Of a stretch of DNA of 64,000 bases, positions 55,240 to 64,000 are shown in pieces (the first letter of the stretch is position 1; every line of letters starts with the position of its first letter). A program made the position numbers and the translations under genes. The stretch lies in NCBI GenBank assembly GCA_029216955.1, contig JANAVB010012138.1, positions 1-64,000 on the forward strand. Direction: 5' to 3'. The DNA is from Iris pallida. Taxonomy: Eukaryota; Streptophyta; Magnoliopsida; Asparagales; Iridaceae. The notes beneath the pieces were generated by a model, which saw nothing but the letters and a program-made list of their open reading frames with translations, searched no databases and had not been told where the DNA came from.

Positions 55240-58159
55240 TGTGAGTCTCGTCTCACAGTATCGATATTTATATACGGATACGTATTTTGTAGTGTATTTC
55301 ATATTTTCTTGGTTTTCGGAACACTTTAAATTTTACTCAGCTTATAGATTTTCTCCTTGACCGTCCTACCACCAGTATACCGGTGTATACCGACGGTATA
55401 CCGCCCGGGCAGATATTCCACATTTTAGATATTTTCGATTTCAAATATTTTTATGAATAGTGCTTCCGATATTGTCGTGAATTGTGTTTTAGATATTTTG
55501 ATAAATAGTGTTTAGATATTTTCGTGAATAATGCAGATGCACCCTTTTACCCAATGGATATTTGATTTTGTTTGAATGGCCATGATTGACTTAGATTTTG
55601 ACATGGATCACCATCCAATGGTCAAAATTAATTCCCCCTTCTATATATACCCTTTCACTTTCTCTCTCCTCTCTCTTTTCATTCTTTCACTCTCTTTTCA
55701 TTTCTTCTTCTCTTCTCTCCCCTTTGGATCTTGCCAAGAGCTTGGCCTTGAGGCTTGGGTGTGGTGTCTAACACCCCTAGGAGGAGGAGTAGAAAATTAG
55801 GCTTGGAGCTTAACCTAGACAAGTACATCTTGTCAAATTCTTGAACAATATTGTTTTGTTGTCATTTTTATTTTTTTTGGTATTAAATGCTTAGAATTGT
55901 CCAAAACCCTTTCTGTTAAATATGTTTTCCTTGTGATTCTCGTCTATATGTATGTTTCTAAATTTGGTTAGAACTAGGTTTTAATTTTTTGTTGAAATCC
56001 AATATTGACTTAGTAGAAAACTCGGTATCAAGAGTGATATTGATGTTACCATCAGGGATCCTAGTCATATATGCATATGTAAGGTCCTCACCAAGCTTGT
56101 ATACATAGATTTTGAGTTTGGTGGAAATCGAAACCCATTACAATTTCCCGAAAACCTATTTTTAGAGTATTTTGAGGTATTGACTTATCAAATCTTTGAA
56201 TTTATGAAAAACTAATACTCTCATGTTGTAGGGAATTAAATTTCATGCGATTTTGACTTTTGAAAATCTGAATTTCGATTTAAAACGAAGCTTTTATGGT
56301 CGAAACAATTTTTGAGTTTTCAAGAATCAACTTTCTGTGACGGTTCGGAAATTCCGCAGAAATCCGTCGAAAAATCCGAACTTGCACCACTAAACTTGCT
56401 GTGGCACTTCGAAAAATCTGCCGGTAATCCGCCGGATGATCCGGTTAGGCTGTTTTTGTCTGTTTTTGCCCCGTTTCTTCCCCCTTTTGTCCGTTTTTGA
56501 TATTTTCTTCGATTTTAATGAATTCTTAACATGATTAGATGACCTTGTATACTTAGAGAATGATTGTACACCATATCTACACTTGACACTAGCTTATGTT
56601 CATATGTTCTCTATACTCACTATGTTTGCTATGCCCATCCAGATTTATTGTACTTTATAGTCTATGCCATGTCCAATACTTACTTGATATTGACCTGTCG
56701 TGGTGCACTCTTATACATGTCTTTTATTATCTTGCTTGATAGTGGCCTGTCATGGCGCACTCTTGATTCTAGTACATGTCTAGCTCCTTGATAGTGGCTC
56801 GTCGTAGCACTCTTGTCTTGATATTGCCATGTCTTGTTGTGGCTTGTTGTAGTACACAACCTTGCTTGTCTTGTTCAGTCTCGCATGTCTCATGTCTAGG
56901 ATGGATTTTATGGAATGACACACCCTGAATCCTAATGAATATGTTAGGAACTATACAACTAGCTTGATTATTAGATCATTAGGAGGTAAGATTTTCCCGA
57001 TTACCTGCACCCCTTGTTTCCCGGTCTTATATATAAATATCTACTAGGGATTTGGAGCTATCTGTCATGATGAGCACTCTTCCAGCATACCGTCGAGTGG
57101 GGCACTTCTTTAGGACATATATATCTTACTGCAGTGTGTCTGCTATACTTGTTTTTCTTTTGGCTTGGATCAATCGGGTAGTCTGCAGGACAGGTAACTG
57201 GAATTGGATTTTTCAAACTTGCATATGCTAGTAATTAGGATTATGACAACCCTAGTTAGCTAAAGTATCAAGCCGTACTTATTGCTTGGCCGTGATTGAT
57301 GAATGGAGTCCATTCTTGTCTAGTCTAGTCTTGCTCCAGTTTATCTTATTTCAGTACTTAGCTTCCTGTCATTTCCTTAACATGTTATTTCCTACTACAT
57401 GCTCGGCTTCACCACATGCTCACATATCCAGTTTATTCTATATATTTACTTGCTATTTCCTTACATGTTCTCAGTTTCCTTTCGTATACACTGTGGTACC
57501 AATTTATTATTCTAGTCTCGTTTACTACTTTATCTTAGAGATATTATAAATTTCATGCTAGTTTTAGTTCATAGTTTGGCTTCCTTTGTGGTACTAGCTA
57601 TTGGGGTTCTGACCCTACTGGTTTTGTATTGACCATATTCAGTTGAGGAGCCCGAAGATCTTTCGAACCTTCCACTCGATGATGACCACCCGGAGCACCA
57701 GGGTGCTTGAGTGGGTATTCTTTCTCTTACCCACTCTTTTATGTACATATTATTTTGAGGCATTTAGCCACCGAGCACGTATTTAGCGCATGTTTTAGAC
57801 TTGACATTTGGCCTACGGGCTTAGACATGATTTTATATTTCTAGACTGCCGCTAGAGATGATCATGTATTACTTAGCCTTGCTAGTTCTTCATTCTGTAT
57901 TACTAGCTTCATGATCATCTATATATTATAATTTAGGACACTTTACTGTCTTATATGCCTGATGATCATATCCTTGTACATTATCTGCTTGAATGTGATT
58001 GAGATATCTAGGATTTTTGACCCAAGACTGACTGTTGCTTGTAGTAGTAACCCCCATCTATACAGCTTATATGTTATTCCGGAGTACTGGAGTACTTTGG
58101 TATACGTAGCTGGCCTTGTCCGTCCGTACTTGCCAATATTCTGGTTCTGGGGCGTGACA
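55240..58159 (+). repeat. 3' LTR of G2 (2920 bp)
   Basis: It starts TGTGAGTCTCG and ends GGGGCGTGACA. A TATA box (TATATATA, 55642-55650) is followed by a CT-rich leader. There is no coding signal. It ends inside the accessory ORF of SIRE-B; GTTAC (58160-58164) would be the right-hand target duplication, its left partner being lost with the 5' end of G2. Confidence 0.88.
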
Positions 58160-59283
58160 GTTACCCTCATAGCAGTAACCAAAGATAGTAGGATCTCGTA
58201 GAAGAATATTGGCATGCTGACCAGTCTGGGCGAAACGCAAATCTGCAAAGGAGTTTGCAAGGGCCTAAATTTGACTAGCATCGTGGAACTCTTGTTCCCT
58301 CAATGTCTCAGTCACAAACACTCACAATGAGTTATGCTTATCCAGTTGACCATGTCGCATGTCATCCAAATGCTGATGGAGGCCCTCAAATGGCATAGGA
58401 TAATTTTGAGGTAGAGGAGGTGGTGTAGTAGGAGGAGCAGGAGGGATAGAGGCACTGCGACGAGAGAGCTGCAGATGCTTGGGCTCAGAATCACGAACAC
58501 AAAAGGACAAGTCAATCTCAAAATACTGAAAGATGATAGGAAGGATCGTCGCGTAGAGAAGATTCATATTCATCTCGTGACACCTAGCCATCATCCGAAT
58601 AATAGTCTTAGGGATAGAAAAGGGAATCCCATGACGAATGTGATAGATATCGAACAATTCAAGACTAATTACATCGTCTTTTGAGGTAGACTTGGGTAGT
58701 ACAATGGAATAGATAATCCGATGTAACTCGTAGAAAAATAAGTTCAAGTTTATGGTTTTGAACTTACCGGGACGGACGCGATTAGGAGCACAAAGTTGAG
58801 TCTTAAAGTTGTTCAAATTTGTATCATTGGAGAATTCAAAATTAGTGATATTGACAAGTGGCTCACCTACGTTTGAAATTTGTAGGATCCTCGCTAAATT
58901 ATTATCATTGAATTCAATGCCAGCAATATGACTTTTCACAAGATAGTCATTATCAGCGAGAGTGAAATTACAGTAAAATAACCTAATTGCATTGGTGGCA
59001 ATAGAAAATGGGTGTGTAACAAGAATATGCAATCCCAAAGTTTCAAAATAAGGTTTGTGAGACGAAAAGATGGTCCACTTTATCAGTGTGCCGGGACAAA
59101 TATTGCAAACTGAAAAATTCATATACCATAATAGGGATTATTCTAAAGTTTGAAAGAAGAACTCATTGCACGCCTCGTCTTCCGTTTGAATGGGTGAAAA
59201 GAGAGATCCTTGGATAGGATCATAAGATGAGGCTTCTTCACTAGCCGTCTTCTTTCTTTTGAAATGATTGTTAATTCTAGGCA
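58160..59283 (-). pseudogene. SIRE-B accessory ORF3
   Basis: ATG at 59283 opens MPRINNHFKRKKTASEEA (basic start, as in SIRE-A ORF3). A TAA lies near 59142, then 267 open codons (58322-59122) with ATNAIRLFYCNFTLADNDY, VKSHIAGIEFNDNNLARIL, FFYELHRIIYSIVLPK, ISLELFDIYHIRHGIPF and a Pro-rich linker (PPAPPTTPPPLP). The tail (REQEFHDASQ, stop TAG, LANSF, RDPTIFGY) aligns with the SIRE-A tail (TQRDYHTTLQ, RDPSRYGY) until the G2 LTR at 58160. Order, length and motifs agree with SIRE-A ORF3 at low overall identity, which argues for past protein-level selection. Confidence 0.75.
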
Positions 59284-59615
59284 TAATTTTCAAAGAAATA
59301 GAAAAAGTTTTATGAAATTAATAAATTGAGAGACGGAGAGATAGAAGAGATTATACCTTCTCAGAATAGAGTATGTAGAAGAGGAGGAGATTCCACACCT
59401 GAATCCAAAATTTTGAAGCAAAAATTTAAAGGAGTGGGGAGGAATCAAGAGTGGAAGAACTAGGGCTTTGGGGTGTTTCTGCGACTGCTGTGCTGCTATA
59501 TGGAGGAGAAGGAAGAAGAAATACAAGTGGGGGCCATTGAGGTGCTGTTTAAAAATCCAATACCAATCGAGTTTGGGCCAAATTCGGGCCGAGTTCCTCT
59601 AGAACTCTGTTGAGG
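59284..59615 (-). promoter_or_regulatory. Promoter/leader-like region upstream of SIRE-B ORF3
   Basis: On the minus strand: GAGTTC/GGGCC repeats (plus 59569-59608), an AATGGCCCCCAC phrase, a CT-rich leader, and GAAGGTATAATCTC (donor-like) some 70 bases before ATG. SIRE-A has the same elements in the same order (ATGGCCCATGC, CT-rich leader, TAAGGTATATCTC). Confidence 0.5.
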
Positions 59616-59744
59616 TAATTTTACACAGAATCCAAAATGTCACTTTATATTTATTATTCCTTTTCAATTATTTAATTCCAAGATTAGTAATTTTAAATTT
59701 CAATTAATATAATTAAAATTATTTTATAAATTAAATTTTGTTAT

Positions 59745-59880
59745 GCAGCGACTGTCTCGGATTAGCTGTAGGAGTACTGTTCCAGCTAACGGAGGTCCAC
59801 CTGGGGACGCTTAAGTACCGCTTTGCTTTAGTCGTAGCTGTGGTGACAGACAGACCCTTTGTAGGCTTGTCTCGAAAATA
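59745..59880 (-). other. Conserved non-coding block between pol and ORF3 (SIRE-B)
   Basis: GC-richer block 50-180 bases after the pol stop (59927), matching 24240-24370 of SIRE-A in the order TAGCTGTAGG, CGGAGGTCC, TGACAGACAGACCCTTT and GGCTTGT. Confidence 0.55.
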
Positions 59881-59926
59881 GTTTTTGCATAGTAAAAGAT
59901 AATTAGTATGATAAAATTAATTAATA

Positions 59927-60690
59927 TTATTGACATTTAAAATTCCTAATTCTCGATGTAAATAATTGAATCAATCTTCCACTAAAAGATTTATAAAGAT
60001 ATCAGCCAATTATTTCTGTGTCTATATATTCTAAACCGATGCCTCCATTTGCTTGATGATCTCTAAGAAAATAATGTCGAATATCAATATACTTAGTGCG
60101 AGAGTGACATACAAGATTCTTAGTCAAGTTGATAGTGCTAGTATTGTCACAGTAAATGGATATGTGTGTAGTGTAAATCACAACCCTCTAAGGTTTGCTT
60201 CATCCATAAAATTTGTGCTCAACAATATCCTGTGACGATATACTCAGCCTCAATAGTTGATAATGCAACAGAATTTTACTTTTTGTTAAACCAAGAGACT
60301 AGAGCCTTACCTAAAAAAATGACATGTGCCGCTATTACTTTTTTTATCCACTTTACATCCAGCAAAATCAGCATCCGAATAACTGGTTAGGTCAAAGGAT
60401 GCAGTTTTCGGATACCATAAGCCGATAGAAGAAGTTCCTTTAAGGTATCGGAAGATATGCTTAACTGCAGGTGTGATTTCTTAGGGTTAGCTTGAAATCT
60501 TGCACACAAGCAAACACTAAATATTATATAAGGGCAACTAGCATTTAAATAAAGTAAACTACCAATCATACCTCGATACTTACATATGTCGACAGGTTTG
60601 CCTTGTTCATCTACATCAAGCTTAGTTGAAGTTGCCATTGGAGTGCCAAGGGATTTGACGGATTCCAGATCGAACTTTTTTAGCAAATTT
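59927..60690 (-). pseudogene. SIRE-B RNaseH
   Basis: LKKFDLESVKSLGTPMATSTKLD, CKYRGMIGSLLYLNAS, then RNaseH pieces in shifted frames (YSDADFAGC-type near 60370, YIDIRHYFLRDHQ near 60065-60105), ending TAA at 59927-59929. Multiple indels are present. Confidence 0.8.
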
Positions 60691-61380
60691 TTTGTGTACT
60701 TGGCTTGGTTGATGAACGTCTTATTGTTGGTTTGTTTGATTTGTAGTCCAAGAAATATTTGAGTTCTCCCATCATGCTCATCTCAAACTCATTCTGTATA
60801 CACTTAGAAAATTCTTGACAAAGAGATTCATCAGTAGATCCAAAGATAATATCAACAACATAAATTTGAATTAGAAGAAGATTTTGATTTAAACACTTTA
60901 TAAATAGTGTAGTGTCAACCCTGCCTTTTGAAAAACTATTATCAAATAGAAAAGAGCTTAAATGGTCATACCAAGCACTAGGGGCTTGTTTCAAACCGTA
61001 TAAGGCTTTTTTTAACTTCAATACATAATCAGGGTTTTTAAAATCTGTGAAACCTGGAGGTTGAGCTACATAAACTTCTCATTTTATGAAACCATTAAGA
61101 AAAGCCCTCTTTACATCCAATTGAAAAAGTTTAAAGTTTTGAAAACATACAAATGCACATAACATGCGAATGGATTCTAATCTCACAATGAGGAAAAATG
61201 TCTCTTCGTATTCTATACCTTCCTCTTGGTTGTATCCTTGAGCAATGAGTCGTGCCTTGTTACGAGTGACCAAACCATTCTTATTTAATTTGTATTGGAA
61301 TATCTAGCGGATGCCAATGACCGGATGATCAATGGGCTTGGAAACAAGTTTCCAAACTTGATTTCGTTAAAATTGGTTTA
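60680..61380 (-). pseudogene. SIRE-B reverse transcriptase
   Basis: NKARLIAQGYNQEEGIEYEET, FQLDVKRAFLNGFIK (catalytic Asp), KKALYGLKQAPSAWYD, and IYVVDIIFGST, where the usual YVDDIIFGS has lost one catalytic Asp (Val in its place). Frameshifts lie at about 60690 and 61030-61080. Confidence 0.85.
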
Positions 61381-61429
61381 GTTTCTCTTGAATTATGTCT
61401 AACCAATAGTTATCACTACAAGCTTCTTC

Positions 61430-62430
61430 AATAGTTTTAGGTTCTAACTGTGAAATAAATGTAACATAGAAGCTATATCTTTGGTAGAAGAACGAGTAAA
61501 TGTAACATAGAAGCTATATCTCTGGTAGAAGAACGAATACTTACGCCTTAGATGATCTCACATATTACCAGGTCCTTGGGGTGGTCAGTCATAATTTTCA
61601 TTCTTTTTAGCAAACTTTTAAGGTAGCTGGTTCCGGTTTTCGGTTATGTAGACGCCTTGCTAGGTGTACTGATGTCTTCATAATCATCATCGTTGATCGT
61701 TTGTTGGTTTAATTCGTCGAAGGTGATGATCATTGATTCTTCGATGATCATTATCTTTTTGTTGAAGACTCGGTGCCCTTTGCTTTTGGCTTCATAACCT
61801 AAAAAGATACCCTCGTCGACCTTTTCGTCAAATTTACCCAAATCATCTTTAGTATTAAGAATAAAATATTTACAACCAAAGATTTTGAAATAAGAAACTG
61901 TGGTTGTTCTATCAAACCATAACTCATAGGGAGTCTTCTTTAATTTAAGTCGAATTAGAACCCTATTGAGAAGATAACAAGTTGTATTGACAATTTCTCC
62001 CATAAATATTTGGATAGACTAAACTAGTTCAACATTACTTTAGCTATTTCAGATGGAGTTCTGTTCTTACGTTCCACAACTCTGTTTTGTTGTAGATTCC
62101 TTGGGCAAAAGAACTCATGCAAATATCCGTGTGTGTTACATAATTGCTCAAACTCTGCATTCTCGAATTCGCTGCCATGATCACTTCGAATACGAGTGAT
62201 CATAAATCCTTTCTCATTTTGAACTTTCTTACAAAATGTGATGAATTCAGATAATGCACCATTCTCGCGTGCAAAAAAATATACCCACGTGTATCTAGAG
62301 AAATCATCTACTATTACAAATGCATATAACTTACCACCTAGGCTAGCAATTCTACTAGGCCCAAATAAATCTATATGTAGTAATTGTAGAGGTCTAGTGG
62401 TACTTACAGCATTTTTGGACTTAAATATGG
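61430..62430 (-). pseudogene. SIRE-B integrase
   Basis: Pieces in different frames: core (LHIDLFGPSR-type near 62350, SDHGSEFEN-type near 62165), then NTTCYLLNRVLIRLKLKKTPYELWF, FKIFGCKYFILNTKDDLGKFDEK and GYEAKSKGHRVFNKK (61644-62003). A 47-bp duplication (AATGTAACATAGAAGC) at 61459-61527 lies in the integrase-RT linker. Confidence 0.8.
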
Positions 62431-62431
62431 A

Positions 62432-62700
62432 TCATGTAGCTTTGTTCTTTTCACATTCGCTACATACCGTCTCCTTCTTAAAGACGATGTTCGGTAAGCC
62501 TCGTACCAATTTCTTCATAGATAATCTTAAAATTGTGTCCATGTTTGCATGACCGAGTCTCATGTGCCATAGTTGACTCTCATCGTTCTTGGCGAGTAAG
62601 CATCTACTTGCTTTGTTAGCATCTTTCAATAAATAGAAAACATATATGTTGCCTTCATAATACCTTCAAAGATAGTACTACTAGTTGAACTATCAACTAT
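62432..62700 (-). pseudogene. SIRE-B GAG-pre-integrase domain
   Basis: LWHMRLGHANMDTILRLSMKK and CSECEKNKAT, with the His and Cys zinc ligands present. Confidence 0.85.
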
Positions 62701-62992
62701 AGTACATTTGTCTTTGATAAAGTTAATACCATAAACATGGTCAGCTAAATAGCTTATGCTGAGTAGGTTATATTTTTAACTCAGTTACTAGACAGACATC
62801 TTTAATCACAGGGTAGGGAGCCTTACCAATGTTTTCGATAACTACTATATACCCTTTTAAGTTGTTACCGAATGAGACGTATCCTTCTTTCTTCTTCGAC
62901 AGTGTTGCGAATAGAGAAGCATCACCGGTCATGTTTCGTGAGCAACCGCTGTCGAGGATCCACTTGCTCTGAGCATGAGTAGGGTGTTCCAC
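62700..62992 (-). pseudogene. SIRE-B protease
   Basis: KWILDSGCSRNMTGDASLF with the DSG active site, then YVSFGNNLKGYIVV and VIKDVCLVTELK. A one-base change in a T run near 62775 breaks the frame before the YNLLSISYL segment. Confidence 0.85.
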
Positions 62993-63059
62993 CTACAAAG
63001 AAATTTACAGAGGATACTTTTGGTACCCATTTCTTGTAGGGTCCGAAGATGTTAGTCTT

Positions 63060-63200
63060 TGGTATCTATGCATATATATTCAAATCAAATAATTTTCTTA
63101 ATCTATATGTAGGTGAGATATGACCAATGGTGCCACAATAGTGACATCTAGCATGCTCAGTGTTAGGTGTAGTATGTTGTGCATGATTTGTTGGTCTTGG
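63060..63200 (-). pseudogene. SIRE-B second gag zinc knuckle (damaged)
   Basis: CHYCGTIGHISPTY: the final Cys of CX2CX4HX4C is Tyr. The flanking WVPK-type segments (near 63035) are partly preserved. Confidence 0.7.
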
Positions 63201-63629
63201 TGTTCTAGTTGGATACTTGTATTAGAATGCATGTCGGTTAGTCTTCTTGGACAAATGTTTGGCTATGTTTGGTCTGACAACATTAGATTTGATTGTGTTC
63301 TGATGTTTCGATAATTGACACGTGTTAGGGTAGGAAGCATCAACTTCAGGCTATTTTCCTAAGCTAATTTCAAACTTTTTGGAGGTGTCATAAAGTGTGT
63401 TATAGTCAGGTGTGAGGGCATCATTTCTGACTAGTACACAGTAATAGCTCTTTTTCTCTTTGAGTAAATCTTCCTCAAGTTTAGCAATAGTCTTGTCTTT
63501 TTCTTAGGATAAACGTGTAGTCTCATGTAGTTGCAGTTTGACAGAAGAAAGCTCACCAGTCATACTAGGGTTTTCACTATTTCTAACCTGAGCTAGTAAG
63601 TCAGTAAGTCTTCATATTTCATCTTTGTA
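63201..63629 (-). other. SIRE-B gag spacer, degraded
   Basis: The coiled-coil part of gag is expected here. Fragments of frames remain (for example LREDLLKEKKSYY-like around 63430-63490) but stops are frequent. There is no His-rich run as in SIRE-A. Confidence 0.45.
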
Positions 63630-64000
63630 CTATTTGAGTACCTTCTTAGAGTTTTGGTATTTGCTAAGCAGTTTTCTGTGGTCATCTAAGAGCTCACTAA
63701 AAGCTTCACCTAACTGTTCAAAGGTAAAATTATCATATATATCAAATATGGGACTTGAGTTTACCTGATCGTATGCCATCAAGCATATATTTGCAACAAC
63801 GTCTGATTCGTCATCTTCTGAATCACTGGCTTCACTTTCATGCCAAATGCTTATGTTGGCATATCTTCTGGAAGTAGATTTCTTCAAGTAACTCTTTTCA
63901 TACTTGTTGTTTTTTCTGGTTGATGATGTTGTTGTTGGACAGTCCTTCTTGATGTGTCATTTCTTCTTACAACTGTAGCAGATTGGATCTTCTTTATTGT
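63630..64000 (-). pseudogene. SIRE-B gag C-terminal part with first zinc knuckle
   Basis: CYSC...KK-stop-HIKKDC near 63935-63985: the Gly of the CCHC knuckle is replaced by TGA. Then 85 open codons: ISIWHESEASDSEDDESDVV, ANICLMAY, FEQLGEAFSELLDDHRKLL, the acidic and coiled segment typical of SIRE gag. The start of gag lies beyond the window. Confidence 0.82.

Larger units (their letters stand above)
12475..58159 (+). mobile_element. G2: Tekay/Del-type Ty3-gypsy element, 5' truncated and interrupted
   Basis: G2 has two separated parts: RT-RNaseH-integrase at 12475-14010, and integrase tail, chromodomain, polypurine tract and 3' LTR at 54608-58159. The G3-G4 complex sits between them. The left end begins abruptly inside RT next to the minisatellite, so 5' LTR, gag and protease are lost. 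The 3' LTR ends at 58159 inside the accessory ORF of SIRE-B. About 130 codons of integrase are missing between the two parts, implying a deletion at the left edge of the G3-G4 insertion. Confidence 0.8.
58160..64000 (-). mobile_element. SIRE-B: SIRE/Maximus-type copia element (runs off the window)
   Basis: Read on the minus strand from 64000: gag with first zinc knuckle, second knuckle, protease, GAG-pre-integrase, integrase, RT, RNaseH (to 59927), spacer, ORF3 (59283 to 58160). It has the same gene order as SIRE-A with diverged sequence. ORF3 is cut at 58160 by the G2 LTR, so its last part, polypurine tract and 3' LTR are absent. Its 5' LTR lies beyond 64000. Confidence 0.9.

Noticed and set aside
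1..64000. CRISPR arrays, bacterial operons, phage or integrative elements
   Set aside because: Spliced plant exons, LTR elements and CACTA transposons throughout; no regular repeat-spacer array or bacterial gene organisation.

Overview
The window is plant nuclear DNA made almost entirely of transposable elements nested inside one another. I see no intact host gene, tRNA, rRNA or CRISPR array. The evidence for a plant is SIRE/Maximus-type Ty1-copia elements, Tekay/Del-type Ty3-gypsy elements with C-terminal chromodomains, CACTA DNA transposons, a retrotransposon with 5-kb LTRs, and captured exons of plant genes (NIPA-type Mg transporter, R2R3-MYB, complex I NDUFS4). The very high G/C at third codon positions in the NIPA exon hints at a monocot, but the species cannot be named from this sequence.

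Left part (1-12473): a decayed Ty3-gypsy element 'G1' (+ strand, Tat/Ogre-like integrase, 3' untranslated region, polypurine tract, start of 3' LTR, minisatellites). Its integrase is cut by a 7.4-kb CACTA element (CACTA-1, 703-8117, target duplication GCA) that carries two NIPA exons, and by a SIRE-type solo LTR (8645-10140, target duplication GTTCC). A further SIRE-type LTR fragment (1-678, minus strand) abuts G1 at the window edge.

Right part (12475-64000): one deep nest. The outermost element is copia element SIRE-B (58160-64000, minus strand, running off the window). Its accessory 3' ORF is cut by the 3' LTR of gypsy element G2 (12475-58159, + strand, 5' end missing). The integrase of G2 is cut by a tandem gypsy pair, G3-G4 (14011-54607), which shares the central LTR 16791-18448. 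The G4 reverse transcriptase is cut by copia element SIRE-A (21026-41603, minus strand, target duplication AGAAC). The SIRE-A gag is in turn replaced in part by a non-coding LARD-like element (27885-39893, + strand) arranged LTR / 1.0-kb interior / LTR / partial interior. The 3' LTR of G4 is cut by CACTA-2 (44360-53476, target duplication CGT/CAT), which holds MYB and NDUFS4 exon fragments and three unpaired CACTA-type termini.

How the parts work together: the gypsy elements encode gag, protease, RT/RNaseH, integrase and chromodomain. The SIRE elements encode gag, protease, integrase, RT and RNaseH plus, downstream of pol, an accessory ORF of unknown role. Almost all copies are broken by stops, frameshifts or insertions. 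The most interesting signals are: (1) the accessory ORF3, homologous in both SIRE elements, with its own promoter/leader-like upstream region and a conserved pol-ORF3 spacer; (2) a 19-nt near-palindrome shared between SIRE LTRs and the region upstream of ORF3; (3) a conserved long hairpin with a self-complementary GCTAGC loop in the LARD interior; (4) dense TTGAC (W-box core) clusters in the LARD LTRs; (5) three different host gene fragments inside CACTA elements.
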